Source of the DNA: Candidatus Faecivivens stercorigallinarum
GTDB taxonomy: Bacteria > Bacillota > Clostridia > Oscillospirales > Ruminococcaceae
Direction of reading: 5' to 3'
Assembly (NCBI GenBank): GCA_018715465.1
Contig: DVLN01000134.1
Coordinates: 1 to 39,364, forward strand
DNA length: 39,364 bases
Shown: positions 7,570 to 15,678 of the stretch, piece after piece
How positions within the stretch are numbered: the stretch's first letter is position 1
Layout: every line of letters begins with the position of its first letter
Notes under the pieces: generated by a model
Database searches by the model: none
Seen by the model: only the letters and a program-made list of their open reading frames with translations
Told to the model about the DNA's origin: nothing
Position numbers and translations under genes: made by a program

Positions 7570-9096
7570 TCAGATTTGCTGCGCTGGTTCCGATCTGCGC
7601 CGGAGGATCTTTTTCGGCGCGGTGATGCCGAGGGTGGCCAGGTAAACCGCCGCCAGCAGACTTATCCCCAGAATGCACTGCAAAGCGGGGGAAAACGTCC
7701 AGTTTGCAGACGCAAAAAAGGTGATGGTTCCTGCCACGCCTGCCGCTGTCAGCGGGCGCCCGATCCATTCCCACATTTTAAAGTGAATCCGGGTGACCGC
7801 CGTCAAACGGGAGATGGAGAGCGCGGCATTGACAAAGCTGGTGAAAAACAGGACGGTGATGTACCCTTTCAGCCCGAAGATGGGCAGCAATGTATACAGC
7901 AGGATGACACTCAGCGATGAGTCGATAATCGAATACCGCAGGACCGAAAGCTGCTGGTCCATCCCCTTGAGCAGTGCGTCTGCGACAATGTCCAGATAAA
8001 GGATGGGCGTCAGCGGTGCCATGACCCACAGCATCCGTCCGGCTTCCGCGCTTCCGTAAATCGAACTGCCCAGCTGTTCCCCCAGCAGGATGAATGTCAC
8101 AGCGACCGGCAGTGAAAATAAAAATGTGCCCCGAAGCGTCTGTTCAGTCAGCCGGTCAATCTCATTTTCCTTTCCGGTTGCCCGCCATTCGGCAACCTCC
8201 GGCACCAGCAGCGAGGAAAAAGAGGTGATCAGAGCCGCCGGGAAACTCAGCACCGGCATGACCATTGCCTCCATCATCCCATATTGGGCGAGGGCCTGTG
8301 CGGTATCGGCGCCATATTTGCGGAACCCGGCCGGAATCAGGATGTTTTCCAGCGTTACCAGAGCGGATTTGAGATAGCTTGAGAGTGCGACCGGAACTGC
8401 GATTGCCAGTACATCTCCTGCAACCTTTTCGCCCTTGCCTTTGCCGGCGTTTTTCATCCGTTTGCGCCGGTCCCGCAGGTAGAGGACAAAGGTGTACCAG
8501 AAGGTCAGCGCTTCGCCGCCGACCGACCCGAGCGCAATCCCGACACATGCCCACTCCAGCCCTTTCGGGAGCACAACCTGAAAAGCTGCCGCCACTACAG
8601 CAATCCGAATCAGCTGTTCAAGAATCTGGCTGGAATTGGTCTTCCAGACCTCCCGCGTCGCAAAAAAATACCCCCGCAGGCTGCATGAAAACGCCATAAA
8701 AGGGAGCGCTGCCGCCAATACTTTCATCGAGAGGATGGTTCGCGGGTCTCCGAGGATTTTTGTCCCGATCACCGGCGCGCCAAACCATAAAAGCCCCGAC
8801 GCCAGCGCCGATACCACTACGCCATAGATCATGCAGACCCGCATGGCACCCGCGGCGCGGTGTTCGTTGCCTTTGCCCAGCTCCTCTGCGACCAGACGGG
8901 TGACGGCAAGATAAATGCCCGACGTCGCGATGGTCGACGCGAGTGAATAGACCGAAAATACCAGCTGGAACAGCCCCATCCCTTCGGCGCCGATCTTGCG
9001 GGAGAGCCAGCCCGAAAAGCCGATCCCAATTAGCCGCAGGGCGATGGACCCCGCTGTCAGTATGCAGATGTTGCGAAAAAAGCGTTTTCTTTTCAT
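7570..9096 (-). CDS. spoVB: SpoVB-family polysaccharide/lipid flippase (MVF/MATE-like)
   Basis: This 508-residue protein has about 14 hydrophobic segments and the N-terminal MVF-family pattern FFRNICILTAGSIALRLIG and IGAEGMGLFQLVFSVYSLA. SpoVB/MurJ-type proteins move lipid-linked precursors across the membrane; SpoVB is needed for spore cortex peptidoglycan. ATG 9096 is chosen because AGAAAGGA lies 12 bases before it and directly abuts an earlier ATG (9108), which would have no spacing. A second family member lies at 19026, so assigning this one rather than the other to the spoVB role is uncertain. A possible sigma-E-like -10 (CATATACT) lies about 45 bases upstream. Confidence 0.85.
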   Translation of the reverse strand: MKRKRFFRNICILTAGSIALRLIGIGFSGWLSRKIGAEGMGLFQLVFSVYSLASTIATSGIYLAVTRLVAEELGKGNEHRAAGAMRVCMIYGVVVSALASGLLWFGAPVIGTKILGDPRTILSMKVLAAALPFMAFSCSLRGYFFATREVWKTNSSQILEQLIRIAVVAAAFQVVLPKGLEWACVGIALGSVGGEALTFWYTFVLYLRDRRKRMKNAGKGKGEKVAGDVLAIAVPVALSSYLKSALVTLENILIPAGFRKYGADTAQALAQYGMMEAMVMPVLSFPAALITSFSSLLVPEVAEWRATGKENEIDRLTEQTLRGTFLFSLPVAVTFILLGEQLGSSIYGSAEAGRMLWVMAPLTPILYLDIVADALLKGMDQQLSVLRYSIIDSSLSVILLYTLLPIFGLKGYITVLFFTSFVNAALSISRLTAVTRIHFKMWEWIGRPLTAAGVAGTITFFASANWTFSPALQCILGISLLAAVYLATLGITAPKKILRRRSEPAQQI

Positions 9097-9180
9097 ATGG
9101 ACGGACATTCCTTTCTGACGGGACTCTGCCTGGGTTCAGTATATGCCGGGGGCGCGGCGGATAGTCGTTTTTCGGCAATC

Positions 9181-9226
9181 AAAAACTGCCCCTGGCTGCG
9201 GGCACGGCCCGTCAGCACAGGGGCAG
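9181..9226 (-). terminator. Leftward terminator-like hairpin upstream of the flippase gene
   Basis: On the minus strand CTGCCCCTG pairs with CAGGGGCAG around an inner CGGGC/GCCCG stem, followed by TTTTTG. No leftward gene lies immediately upstream, so it is either a leader attenuator for the flippase gene or a stop for transcripts from the repeat at 9.3-9.6 kb. Confidence 0.65.
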
Positions 9227-9316
9227 GAAAGGAAAAAGGTTGACCGGATTGCAAATCCTGACTGACCCGGTATTACAGGTTTGTAAATGGTATATTTTTT
9301 TATGGTTAATCTGTTG

Positions 9317-9562
9317 CGTTTGTCGAGCAGTTGGAGCGCGGCCGACCAATGCGAATTAGTCCGTGGCGACACGCCACCCGGTGCGTTCGCTATGGCTGTT
9401 ACCATTGTAACCGAGGCGGTCGCAACGTCGCCGACCAATGCAAATTAGTTCGTGGCGACACGCCGCCCGGCGCGTTCGCTATGGCTGTTACCATTGTAAC
9501 CGAGGCGGTCGGAACGCCGCCGACCAACGCGAATTAGTCCGTGGCGACACGCCACCGCGCCG
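9317..9562. repeat. 89-bp tandem repeat, about 2.5 units, of hairpin-forming intergenic sequence
   Basis: Units begin GCCGACCAA at 9341, 9430 and 9519, an exact 89-bp period; the third unit is partial. Each full unit contains GTGGCG/CGCCAC-type, GTTAC/GTAAC and GGTCGG/CCGACC stems. The bases just before (9317-9340) match the tail module of repeat copies R1 and R3, and the unit itself resembles parts of R2 and R3. No coding potential is evident. Confidence 0.9.
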
Positions 9563-9563
9563 C

Positions 9564-9592
9564 TTGCAAAAAACGACATGGGGTGGTATAAT
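9564..9592 (+). promoter_or_regulatory. Promoter of recJ
   Basis: TTGCAA (9564-9569), 17 bp, TATAAT (9587-9592) with an extended TGG before the -10. It begins at the very edge of the tandem repeat and lies 42 bases before recJ. Confidence 0.85.
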
Positions 9593-9634
9593 GATTTTGT
9601 ATTTTTACCTGACAGCTGAAAGGAAGGAAATGTC

Positions 9635-11683
9635 ATGCCGTTTACCCAATGGATCTACCCCGCTCAGAGTGAAGAGCGGCTGCGCCAGAGCCGCCTTTTG
9701 CAGCGGGAACAGGGAATCCCTGCGCTGCTTGCGGATATTCTCGCGGCTCGCGGGTTTGGGGCGGATCATGTGGCTGCATTGCTGACAGATGACGGCAGCC
9801 TGGAAGACCCTTTTCTGCTGCCGGATATGCAGGTCGCTGTCGACCGGATCGAAAAGGCGATCGAATCGGGCGAAAAGATTGCTGTGTATGGTGACTATGA
9901 CTGCGACGGCGTGACTTCGACCGTTATCCTCTACAGCTATCTTCAGTCGATGGGCGCTGACGTCTGCTATTATATTCCTGACCGGCTGGACGAAGGGTTC
10001 GGCATGAATCGCGGTGCTGTCGACCATCTCCATGAGCAGGGAGTTACCCTGATTATTACCGTCGATAACGGTACGTCTGCACTGGATGAAGTCGCTTATG
10101 CCGGGAAACTGGGGATGGATGTCGTTGTCACCGACCACCATATCCCCGGACCGGAATTGCCAAAGGCGGTGGCTGTGGTCAATCCCCACCGGCCGGATTA
10201 TGTCGGATTTAACCAGCTGTGCGGTGCTGGGGTCGCGCTCAAACTAACCGCTGCGCTGGATGGCGGCAGCTATGAAATGGTGCTGGAGAGCTTCGCTCCT
10301 CTCGCCGCAATCGGTACCATCGGCGACGTCGTGCCGCTGGTCGGTGAAAACAGGACGCTGGTCAGACGGGGTATGCAGCTGATGCCGATGAGCGAAAGCG
10401 CCGGCCTTCAGGCACTGATCACCGCTGCCGGGCTGAATGGCGGCGAACTGACCGCCGGAAAGATTGCTTTTGGCCTTTGCCCCCGCATCAATGCCGCTGG
10501 TAGGATGGGGGACGCCAGACTTGCGGCAAAACTGCTGCTGTCGGAAGAGGAGGATGAGGCCGCGGAAATGGCTGAACAGCTCTGCCTGCTCAACCAGAAC
10601 CGCCGCGATCAGGAAGAAGAAATCCTTCGGGCGGTTGAACAGCAGATTGAACAAAACCCTGAACTGCTGCTTGATCGGGTGCTGGTACTGTCTGCGCCGG
10701 GGCTCAATCACGGGGTCGTCGGGATTGTCGCTTCACGGGTGCTGACCCTGTACGGAAAACCCTGCTTTATCCTGTCGGAAGAAGGGGAGCTGGCGGTTGG
10801 TTCGGGCAGAAGCATCGGGAATTTCGGACTGTTTGACGCAGTCTATGCCTGTCGTCAACTGCTGGAACGGTACGGCGGACACAAGCTCGCCGCCGGGCTG
10901 ACCCTCAAAACAGAAAATATCCCTGCTTTCCGAGAGGCCATCAACCGTTATGCAGCGGCTGAATTTGACCGGATGCCGGTCGTCCAGACGGTGATCGACC
11001 GGAGACTGCGGGCGGCGGATATCGAGCTTTCTTCGGTCGAGCTGCTGGAATGTCTCGAACCGTTTGGAGAGGGAAATCCCCAGCCGGTTTTTCTGATGCG
11101 GGACTGCATGGTCGAAGGGGTGACGCCGCTGTCGGGCGGCAAACATATCAAACTCCGGGTCGCGTTTGAGGGGAGAAGTGTGTTTGTCCTCTGTTTTCGG
11201 ATGACGCCCGAACAGTTTATCTACCCCAAGGGGAGCATGATCGACCTGCTGGTCTGTCTGGAGGTCAATTCCTTCCGGGACACAAAGAGCATCTCTATTC
11301 GGATGCGGGATATCCGTCCGTCAGGGTTCGAGGAAAAGAAAAACCTCAATGCCGCTTATTATTATGAAAAATTGAGAAGGGGCGAACCGGTTGGGAGTAA
11401 AATCCTGTCCGTCGCGGTACCGGCTATTGCCGAGCTGCGCAGTCTCTACCGGCTGCTGATGGGCGCCGGGAAAGAGTGCAGCCCCGACCTTTTATATCTC
11501 CAGTCGGTGGACGGCAGGCTCAATTACTGCAAATACCGGCTGTCACTGGATATCTTCCGGGAGATGGGACTGGTGGAAATCTCCCCTGACTTTTCGGTCA
11601 TGCGGCTGCTGCCGGTCGCCGGGAAGGTCAGGATGGAGGAGTCTTCCATCCTCCGGCAGCTGACCGGTGGGAGATCGTCCTGA
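9635..11683 (+). CDS. recJ: Single-stranded-DNA-specific 5'-3' exonuclease RecJ
   Basis: RecJ degrades single-stranded DNA 5' to 3' in recombination and mismatch or base-excision repair. The 682 residues carry the DHH phosphoesterase motifs: GDYDCDGVTST at 86-96, TVDNGTSA, and TDHHIPG with DHH at 167-169. The DHHA1 region (HGVVGIVASRV, GGHKLAAGLTL), an OB-fold part, and the Firmicutes C-terminal extension (last about 110 residues) follow. AAGGAAGG lies 8 bases before the ATG. relA follows after 31 bp, so they probably share a transcript. Confidence 0.96.
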   Translation: MPFTQWIYPAQSEERLRQSRLLQREQGIPALLADILAARGFGADHVAALLTDDGSLEDPFLLPDMQVAVDRIEKAIESGEKIAVYGDYDCDGVTSTVILYSYLQSMGADVCYYIPDRLDEGFGMNRGAVDHLHEQGVTLIITVDNGTSALDEVAYAGKLGMDVVVTDHHIPGPELPKAVAVVNPHRPDYVGFNQLCGAGVALKLTAALDGGSYEMVLESFAPLAAIGTIGDVVPLVGENRTLVRRGMQLMPMSESAGLQALITAAGLNGGELTAGKIAFGLCPRINAAGRMGDARLAAKLLLSEEEDEAAEMAEQLCLLNQNRRDQEEEILRAVEQQIEQNPELLLDRVLVLSAPGLNHGVVGIVASRVLTLYGKPCFILSEEGELAVGSGRSIGNFGLFDAVYACRQLLERYGGHKLAAGLTLKTENIPAFREAINRYAAAEFDRMPVVQTVIDRRLRAADIELSSVELLECLEPFGEGNPQPVFLMRDCMVEGVTPLSGGKHIKLRVAFEGRSVFVLCFRMTPEQFIYPKGSMIDLLVCLEVNSFRDTKSISIRMRDIRPSGFEEKKNLNAAYYYEKLRRGEPVGSKILSVAVPAIAELRSLYRLLMGAGKECSPDLLYLQSVDGRLNYCKYRLSLDIFREMGLVEISPDFSVMRLLPVAGKVRMEESSILRQLTGGRSS

Positions 11684-11714
11684 ATGCGTATATGCAAAGG
11701 AGAGGGGAAAGAAT

Positions 11715-13901
11715 ATGATTCAGACGAAAATCGAAACCTATGACGATTTGCTTGCTGCGCTTCGCGCCAGCGACAAGGTGTATGATCTTGATAAAATCGA
11801 GCGGGCTTATCAGGTCGCTGACAAGGCTCACGGCGGCCAGGTCCGCAAATCCGGCGATCCGTATATCTCTCATCCGCTTTCGGTCGCGATCATTCTGGTG
11901 GGAATGGGAATGGATACCGACTGTATCTGTGCAGCACTATTGCATGATGTGGTGGAGGATACCGCTGTTTCGCTGGACGATCTGCGCCGCAGTTTCGGGG
12001 AGGATGTCGCGATTATGGTCAGCGGCGTCACCAAGCTGACCAATATGCCCCTTTCAACCAAGGAAGAACAGCAGGCGGAAAATATCCGTAAAATGCTGCT
12101 GGCAATGAACGAGGATATCCGGGTTATTCTGATTAAGCTGGCTGACCGTCTGCACAATATGCGGACAATGCAGTATCAGAGCCCCGATAAACAGCGCAGC
12201 AAGTCTCATGAGACAATGGAAATCTATGCGCCGATTGCCCACCGGCTGGGTATCCGAAGCGTTAAAGATGAGCTGGAAGACCTGGCACTGCGTTACCTCG
12301 ACCCGGTTGCATATAAGGAAATCGAGGACCAGCTGGATATGACCAAGGGACAGCGGGAACAGTTTATCCGGGATGTACAGGCTCGTATCCTTGAGAGGTT
12401 TGACGAATTCGGGCTGCATCCTCATATCGAGGGACGGGTCAAGTCAATCTACGGCATCTACCGAAAAATTTACGTCAAGGGCAAGTCGTTTGAGGAAATC
12501 TATGATATCTATGCAGTCCGGCTGATCGTCGATACTACAACCGAATGCTATAACGCGCTGGGGCTGATACACGACATGTTCACCCCCATCCCCAACCGAT
12601 TTAAGGACTATATTTCGACCCCCAAGCCCAACCAGTACCAGTCGCTGCATACTTCAGTACTCGATCACGGCGTGCCGTTTGAGGTGCAGATCCGTACCTG
12701 GGATATGCACTATACCGCTGAATACGGTATCGCCGCCCATTGGAAATACAAGGCCGGCATCTCCAAAGGGGACGTCAAGAGCGATAAACAGCTGGAGTGG
12801 ATCCGTAAGATCATCGAGTCTCAGCAGGAGGCGGAAGGGGAAGACCTGATGCGGAATATCCGCACCGACCTTTCTTCCGATGACGTGTTTGTCTTCACCC
12901 CGAAGGGGGATGTCAAGACGCTGCCTGCCGGGTCGACAATTATTGACTTTGCCTATGCAATTCATACTGCGGTCGGCAACCGGATGACCGGCGCGAAGGT
13001 CGACGGGCGTATTGTCCCGCTGAGCTATGAGCTCAAGACTGGCGAGATCGTTGAGGTACTGACCGCTAAAAACGGAACCGGCCCCAAGCGCGGCTGGCTG
13101 GAAATCGCCAAAACCAGTGAAGCACGCAACAAAATTCGCGGCTGGTTTAAGCGGGAACGGCGGGATGAAAATATCGCTTCCGGCAAGGCAATTGTCGAAC
13201 AGGAATTCAAACGCAACCAGATTCGTTTTGATACCGATGAAGAATATCTGGCGTTTATGGATGAGCTGGTCAAACGTCAGCATAAGGAATCGCTGGATGA
13301 CTTTTATGCCGCAATCGGTTATGGTGGTCTGGTGCTGTCCCACCTGATGCCGCGTATTAAGGACGCTTACGCCAAACAGGCCAGCAATTTCGCCGAGCGG
13401 GAGCTGGAAAAGCTCAAAAAGGCACCGCTCATCACCAAAAATGGTGCGCCGGTCATCGTCGAAGGTATCGGCAACAACTGTCCGGTCAAGATGGCAAAAT
13501 GCTGCAACCCGCTGCCGGGGGACGATATCGTCGGGTTTATCACCCGCGGGTATGGTGTTTCGGTCCACAAGCGAGACTGCGCGAATGCGCAGGCGTCGCT
13601 GCGGGATGTCGCCCAGCGGGAACGCTGGATCAAGGTCAGATGGGCGCCCGAAGCGCAGGTCGATTTCCGGGCAAGCATCCAGATTATTGCAACCAACCGT
13701 GATGGGTTGGCGGCGGATGTTGCGCTTGCCATTGCGAACATGCGGGTGCCGCTGCATGAGATCAGCGCACGCGGCCTGAAAAACGGCAACGCGGAGGTAC
13801 TGCTGACCATCTCTACCCAGGGCAAGGAACACCTCGAAACGATCTGTCAGAAGCTCGGCAAGATTCACGGCGTTATCTCGGTCGAACGCACCGGACGCTA
13901 A
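11715..13901 (+). CDS. relA: Bifunctional (p)ppGpp synthetase/hydrolase Rel
   Basis: This makes and degrades the stringent-response alarmone. The 728 residues show the HD hydrolase domain with HDVVED at 77-82, the synthetase domain with YQSLHTSV and EIQIRTWDMH, a TGS domain (VFVFTPKGDVKTLPAG), a zinc-finger/helical part (CNPLPGDDIVGFITRG) and a C-terminal ACT domain. The RFKD loop at about 295-298 is the RXKD form typical of bifunctional Mn-dependent Rel enzymes, not the EXDD form of pure synthetases. ATG 11715 follows AAAGGAGAGG by 8 bases. In many Clostridia apt lies between recJ and relA; here it is absent. Confidence 0.96.
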   Translation: MIQTKIETYDDLLAALRASDKVYDLDKIERAYQVADKAHGGQVRKSGDPYISHPLSVAIILVGMGMDTDCICAALLHDVVEDTAVSLDDLRRSFGEDVAIMVSGVTKLTNMPLSTKEEQQAENIRKMLLAMNEDIRVILIKLADRLHNMRTMQYQSPDKQRSKSHETMEIYAPIAHRLGIRSVKDELEDLALRYLDPVAYKEIEDQLDMTKGQREQFIRDVQARILERFDEFGLHPHIEGRVKSIYGIYRKIYVKGKSFEEIYDIYAVRLIVDTTTECYNALGLIHDMFTPIPNRFKDYISTPKPNQYQSLHTSVLDHGVPFEVQIRTWDMHYTAEYGIAAHWKYKAGISKGDVKSDKQLEWIRKIIESQQEAEGEDLMRNIRTDLSSDDVFVFTPKGDVKTLPAGSTIIDFAYAIHTAVGNRMTGAKVDGRIVPLSYELKTGEIVEVLTAKNGTGPKRGWLEIAKTSEARNKIRGWFKRERRDENIASGKAIVEQEFKRNQIRFDTDEEYLAFMDELVKRQHKESLDDFYAAIGYGGLVLSHLMPRIKDAYAKQASNFAERELEKLKKAPLITKNGAPVIVEGIGNNCPVKMAKCCNPLPGDDIVGFITRGYGVSVHKRDCANAQASLRDVAQRERWIKVRWAPEAQVDFRASIQIIATNRDGLAADVALAIANMRVPLHEISARGLKNGNAEVLLTISTQGKEHLETICQKLGKIHGVISVERTGR

Positions 13902-13924
13902 GCGGGGCCCGGTGTCCGGGCGGA

Positions 13925-14400
13925 CTTAATGCCAACGTTGTATCACGCTCTAAATGCTCAGCAAACGCACGTCGCTTCACCGCTCGGAACGATAGAAGTT
14001 GTACGCAATCTCTGCCCGGTGGTTTGACCGGCGCGCAGAGCGCCGGGGTTGGGTTACGCACAAACTGGCGTTGGTAATAATTCAAAAGTTTAGGTCAAGC
14101 CTTTTCAAAGGCTTGCAGGTCCAGGACGGAGTCCTGGTCGCCCGTCGCAACGGGCGAAATCCTTTCCCCAAAATAAGCTCAGCAAGGGGTAGCAAAATGC
14201 CCGCAGGCATTTTGTGTAGGGGACGCATAGCAAGGGCGTCCCCTATGGGAAAAGTCCGCTCGATGCGGGCTTTTTCCATAAACGAGCGAGCTTGTAACTT
14301 TCAATTTATGCTGTCAGTGGGACTACGTGGGCCGGCACGGCGCTGACGATTTTTCATCCGTTTTCCCCATAAACTGTCCGGTGGACAGTTTATGGCGGGT
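13925..14400 (-). repeat. Intergenic stem-loop repeat, copy R1 (inverted relative to R2 and R3)
   Basis: This fills most of the 638-bp gap between relA and dtd. Read on the minus strand it runs: 29-bp palindrome (14395-14367), constant CGTCAGCGCCGTGCCGG and CACGTAGTCCCAC blocks, a 37-base hairpin (14280-14244), the AGGGGACGC hairpin, CAAAATGCC/GGCATTTTG (14214-14193), the CCCC...GGGG stretch, ACGGGCG/CGCCCGT (14156-14139), GTCCTGG/CCAGGAC (14137-14121), CAAGCC/GGCTTG (14115-14096), then the CGGCGCTCTGCGCGCCGG block and a tail ending near 13930. A short frame through it is judged non-coding. Confidence 0.9.
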
Positions 14401-14539
14401 GGCGGGTCGCCATGGACGAATTCGCGATGGTTGGACAGGGCGGATTCAAAAGTAAAACTCCCTCCGTCACCGCCTGTACGGCTATACCCAAAAAATGCTC
14501 CATATCCATATCAATCCATTCAACAGGAGATAAAACAGT

Positions 14540-15013
14540 ATGAAACTGGTGATTCAGCGGGTTTCCCGCGCAAAAGTAACCTCCGGGCCGGAAACGCTCG
14601 GCGAAATTGGACAGGGCCTGATGATCCTCTGCGGCGTGATGGAAGGGGATACCGTCGAAGACGCCCACTGGCTGGCGGACAAGACCGTCAAGCTCCGTAT
14701 CTTTACCGACCCGGATGATAAACTCAACCTGTCGCTTGAGGATATCGGCGGTGGCGCACTGGTTGTCAGCAACTTTACCCTCGCAGGCTCCTGCCGCCGC
14801 GGCAATCGTCCATCCTTTATCCGCGCTGCCAAACATCCGGCCTCGGAAGATTTGTATGAAGAATATGTCCGCAGACTTCGGGAAAACGGTGTCCCGACTG
14901 CGACTGGACGCTTCGGCGCACCAATGGAAATCGACATGGCTGCTGATGGCCCGATCACCATTCTGATGGATTCGGAGGAACGCGGCCTGCCCAGACATAG
15001 CGCGGAAAACTGA
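14540..15013 (+). CDS. dtd: D-aminoacyl-tRNA deacylase
   Basis: Dtd removes D-amino acids wrongly attached to tRNA, as a homodimer in the cytoplasm. The 157 residues cover the whole family length: MKLVIQRVSRAKV start, LRIFTDPDDKLNLSLEDIGG, SNFTLAG (usually SQFTL; the Thr is kept), RPSFIRAAKHP, and the Gly-cisPro element in ADGPITI near residue 137. AGGAG precedes the ATG by 10 bases. The MBL hydrolase gene starts 16 bp downstream, so they are co-transcribed. Confidence 0.95.
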   Translation: MKLVIQRVSRAKVTSGPETLGEIGQGLMILCGVMEGDTVEDAHWLADKTVKLRIFTDPDDKLNLSLEDIGGGALVVSNFTLAGSCRRGNRPSFIRAAKHPASEDLYEEYVRRLRENGVPTATGRFGAPMEIDMAADGPITILMDSEERGLPRHSAEN

Positions 15014-15029
15014 GCGGAGGGAATATACC

Positions 15030-15623
15030 ATGAATGTTATCACAATACCGGTCGGTATGCTGGGGGCCAACTGCTACCTGCTCTGTTCGGATCAAAATAA
15101 CTGTGCGGTTATCGACCCAGGTGCTGAACCACAGCGGATTGCTGAAAAGATTGAGTCCGAAGGACTCACCCCGAAAATGATCCTGCTGACCCATGCCCAT
15201 TTTGACCATATCGGCGGCGTCAGCTGGCTGAAAGACCGGTACGGTGTCCCGGTCTGGCTGCATAAGGCTGACTGGGAGTTGGCGCTGGACCCGAATAAAA
15301 ACCTCTCTTCGATGCTGGGCAGCAGACAGTTTGTTTTGCAGCCCGACCGTGCACTCGTAGGCGGCGAACAAGTCCCATTGGATGAGCTGATGATCGGCGT
15401 CATCGAAACACCTGGTCATACTCCCGGCGGTGTCTCTCTGCTGGTGAATGGGACGCTCTTTTCAGGGGATACGCTGTTTGACGGCGGATACGGAAGGACC
15501 GACTTCTGGGGCGGCGACTGGAACGCGCTGGCTGCTTCTCTGAAAAAGCTGCTTGAGCTGCCCGGTGAATACCGGGTGCTGCCGGGGCATGGCGGTCAGA
15601 CAACCATCGCTGACCAGCGATAA
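15030..15623 (+). CDS. MBL-fold hydrolase, glyoxalase II-like
   Basis: This 197-residue protein has the metal-binding signature THAHFDH at 54-60 and later ETPGHTPGG, FSGDTLF and PGHGG motifs, as in small glyoxalase II-like proteins. This family regularly accompanies dtd and hemZ in Clostridia. Whether it hydrolyses thioesters is not settled by sequence, and there is no HAGH C-terminal domain. It lies between dtd (16-bp gap) and hemZ (55-bp gap). Confidence 0.9.
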   Translation: MNVITIPVGMLGANCYLLCSDQNNCAVIDPGAEPQRIAEKIESEGLTPKMILLTHAHFDHIGGVSWLKDRYGVPVWLHKADWELALDPNKNLSSMLGSRQFVLQPDRALVGGEQVPLDELMIGVIETPGHTPGGVSLLVNGTLFSGDTLFDGGYGRTDFWGGDWNALAASLKKLLELPGEYRVLPGHGGQTTIADQR

Positions 15624-15678
15624 CAGCATTTTGTCTTTATTTTTGATCTGCGGAAAGATGGAATGGAAAGGGAATTGC

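Noticed and set aside
9341..9562. CRISPR array
   Set aside because: Units are contiguous 89-bp copies without unique spacers, and no cas genes are present.
12654..13868. 404-codon frame opposite relA
   Set aside because: Shadow of relA codon bias, no ribosome site or domain.
14082..14279. Short frame in repeat R1 and similar frames in R2 (22752-22940) and R3 (32796-33008), sharing phrases such as GDALAMRPL and LPLAELILGKGF
   Set aside because: Similarity comes from the nucleotide repeat. In R3 an inserted hairpin shifts the frame after GDALA and the rest of the protein is lost, and stem changes ignore codon positions, so protein coding is unlikely.
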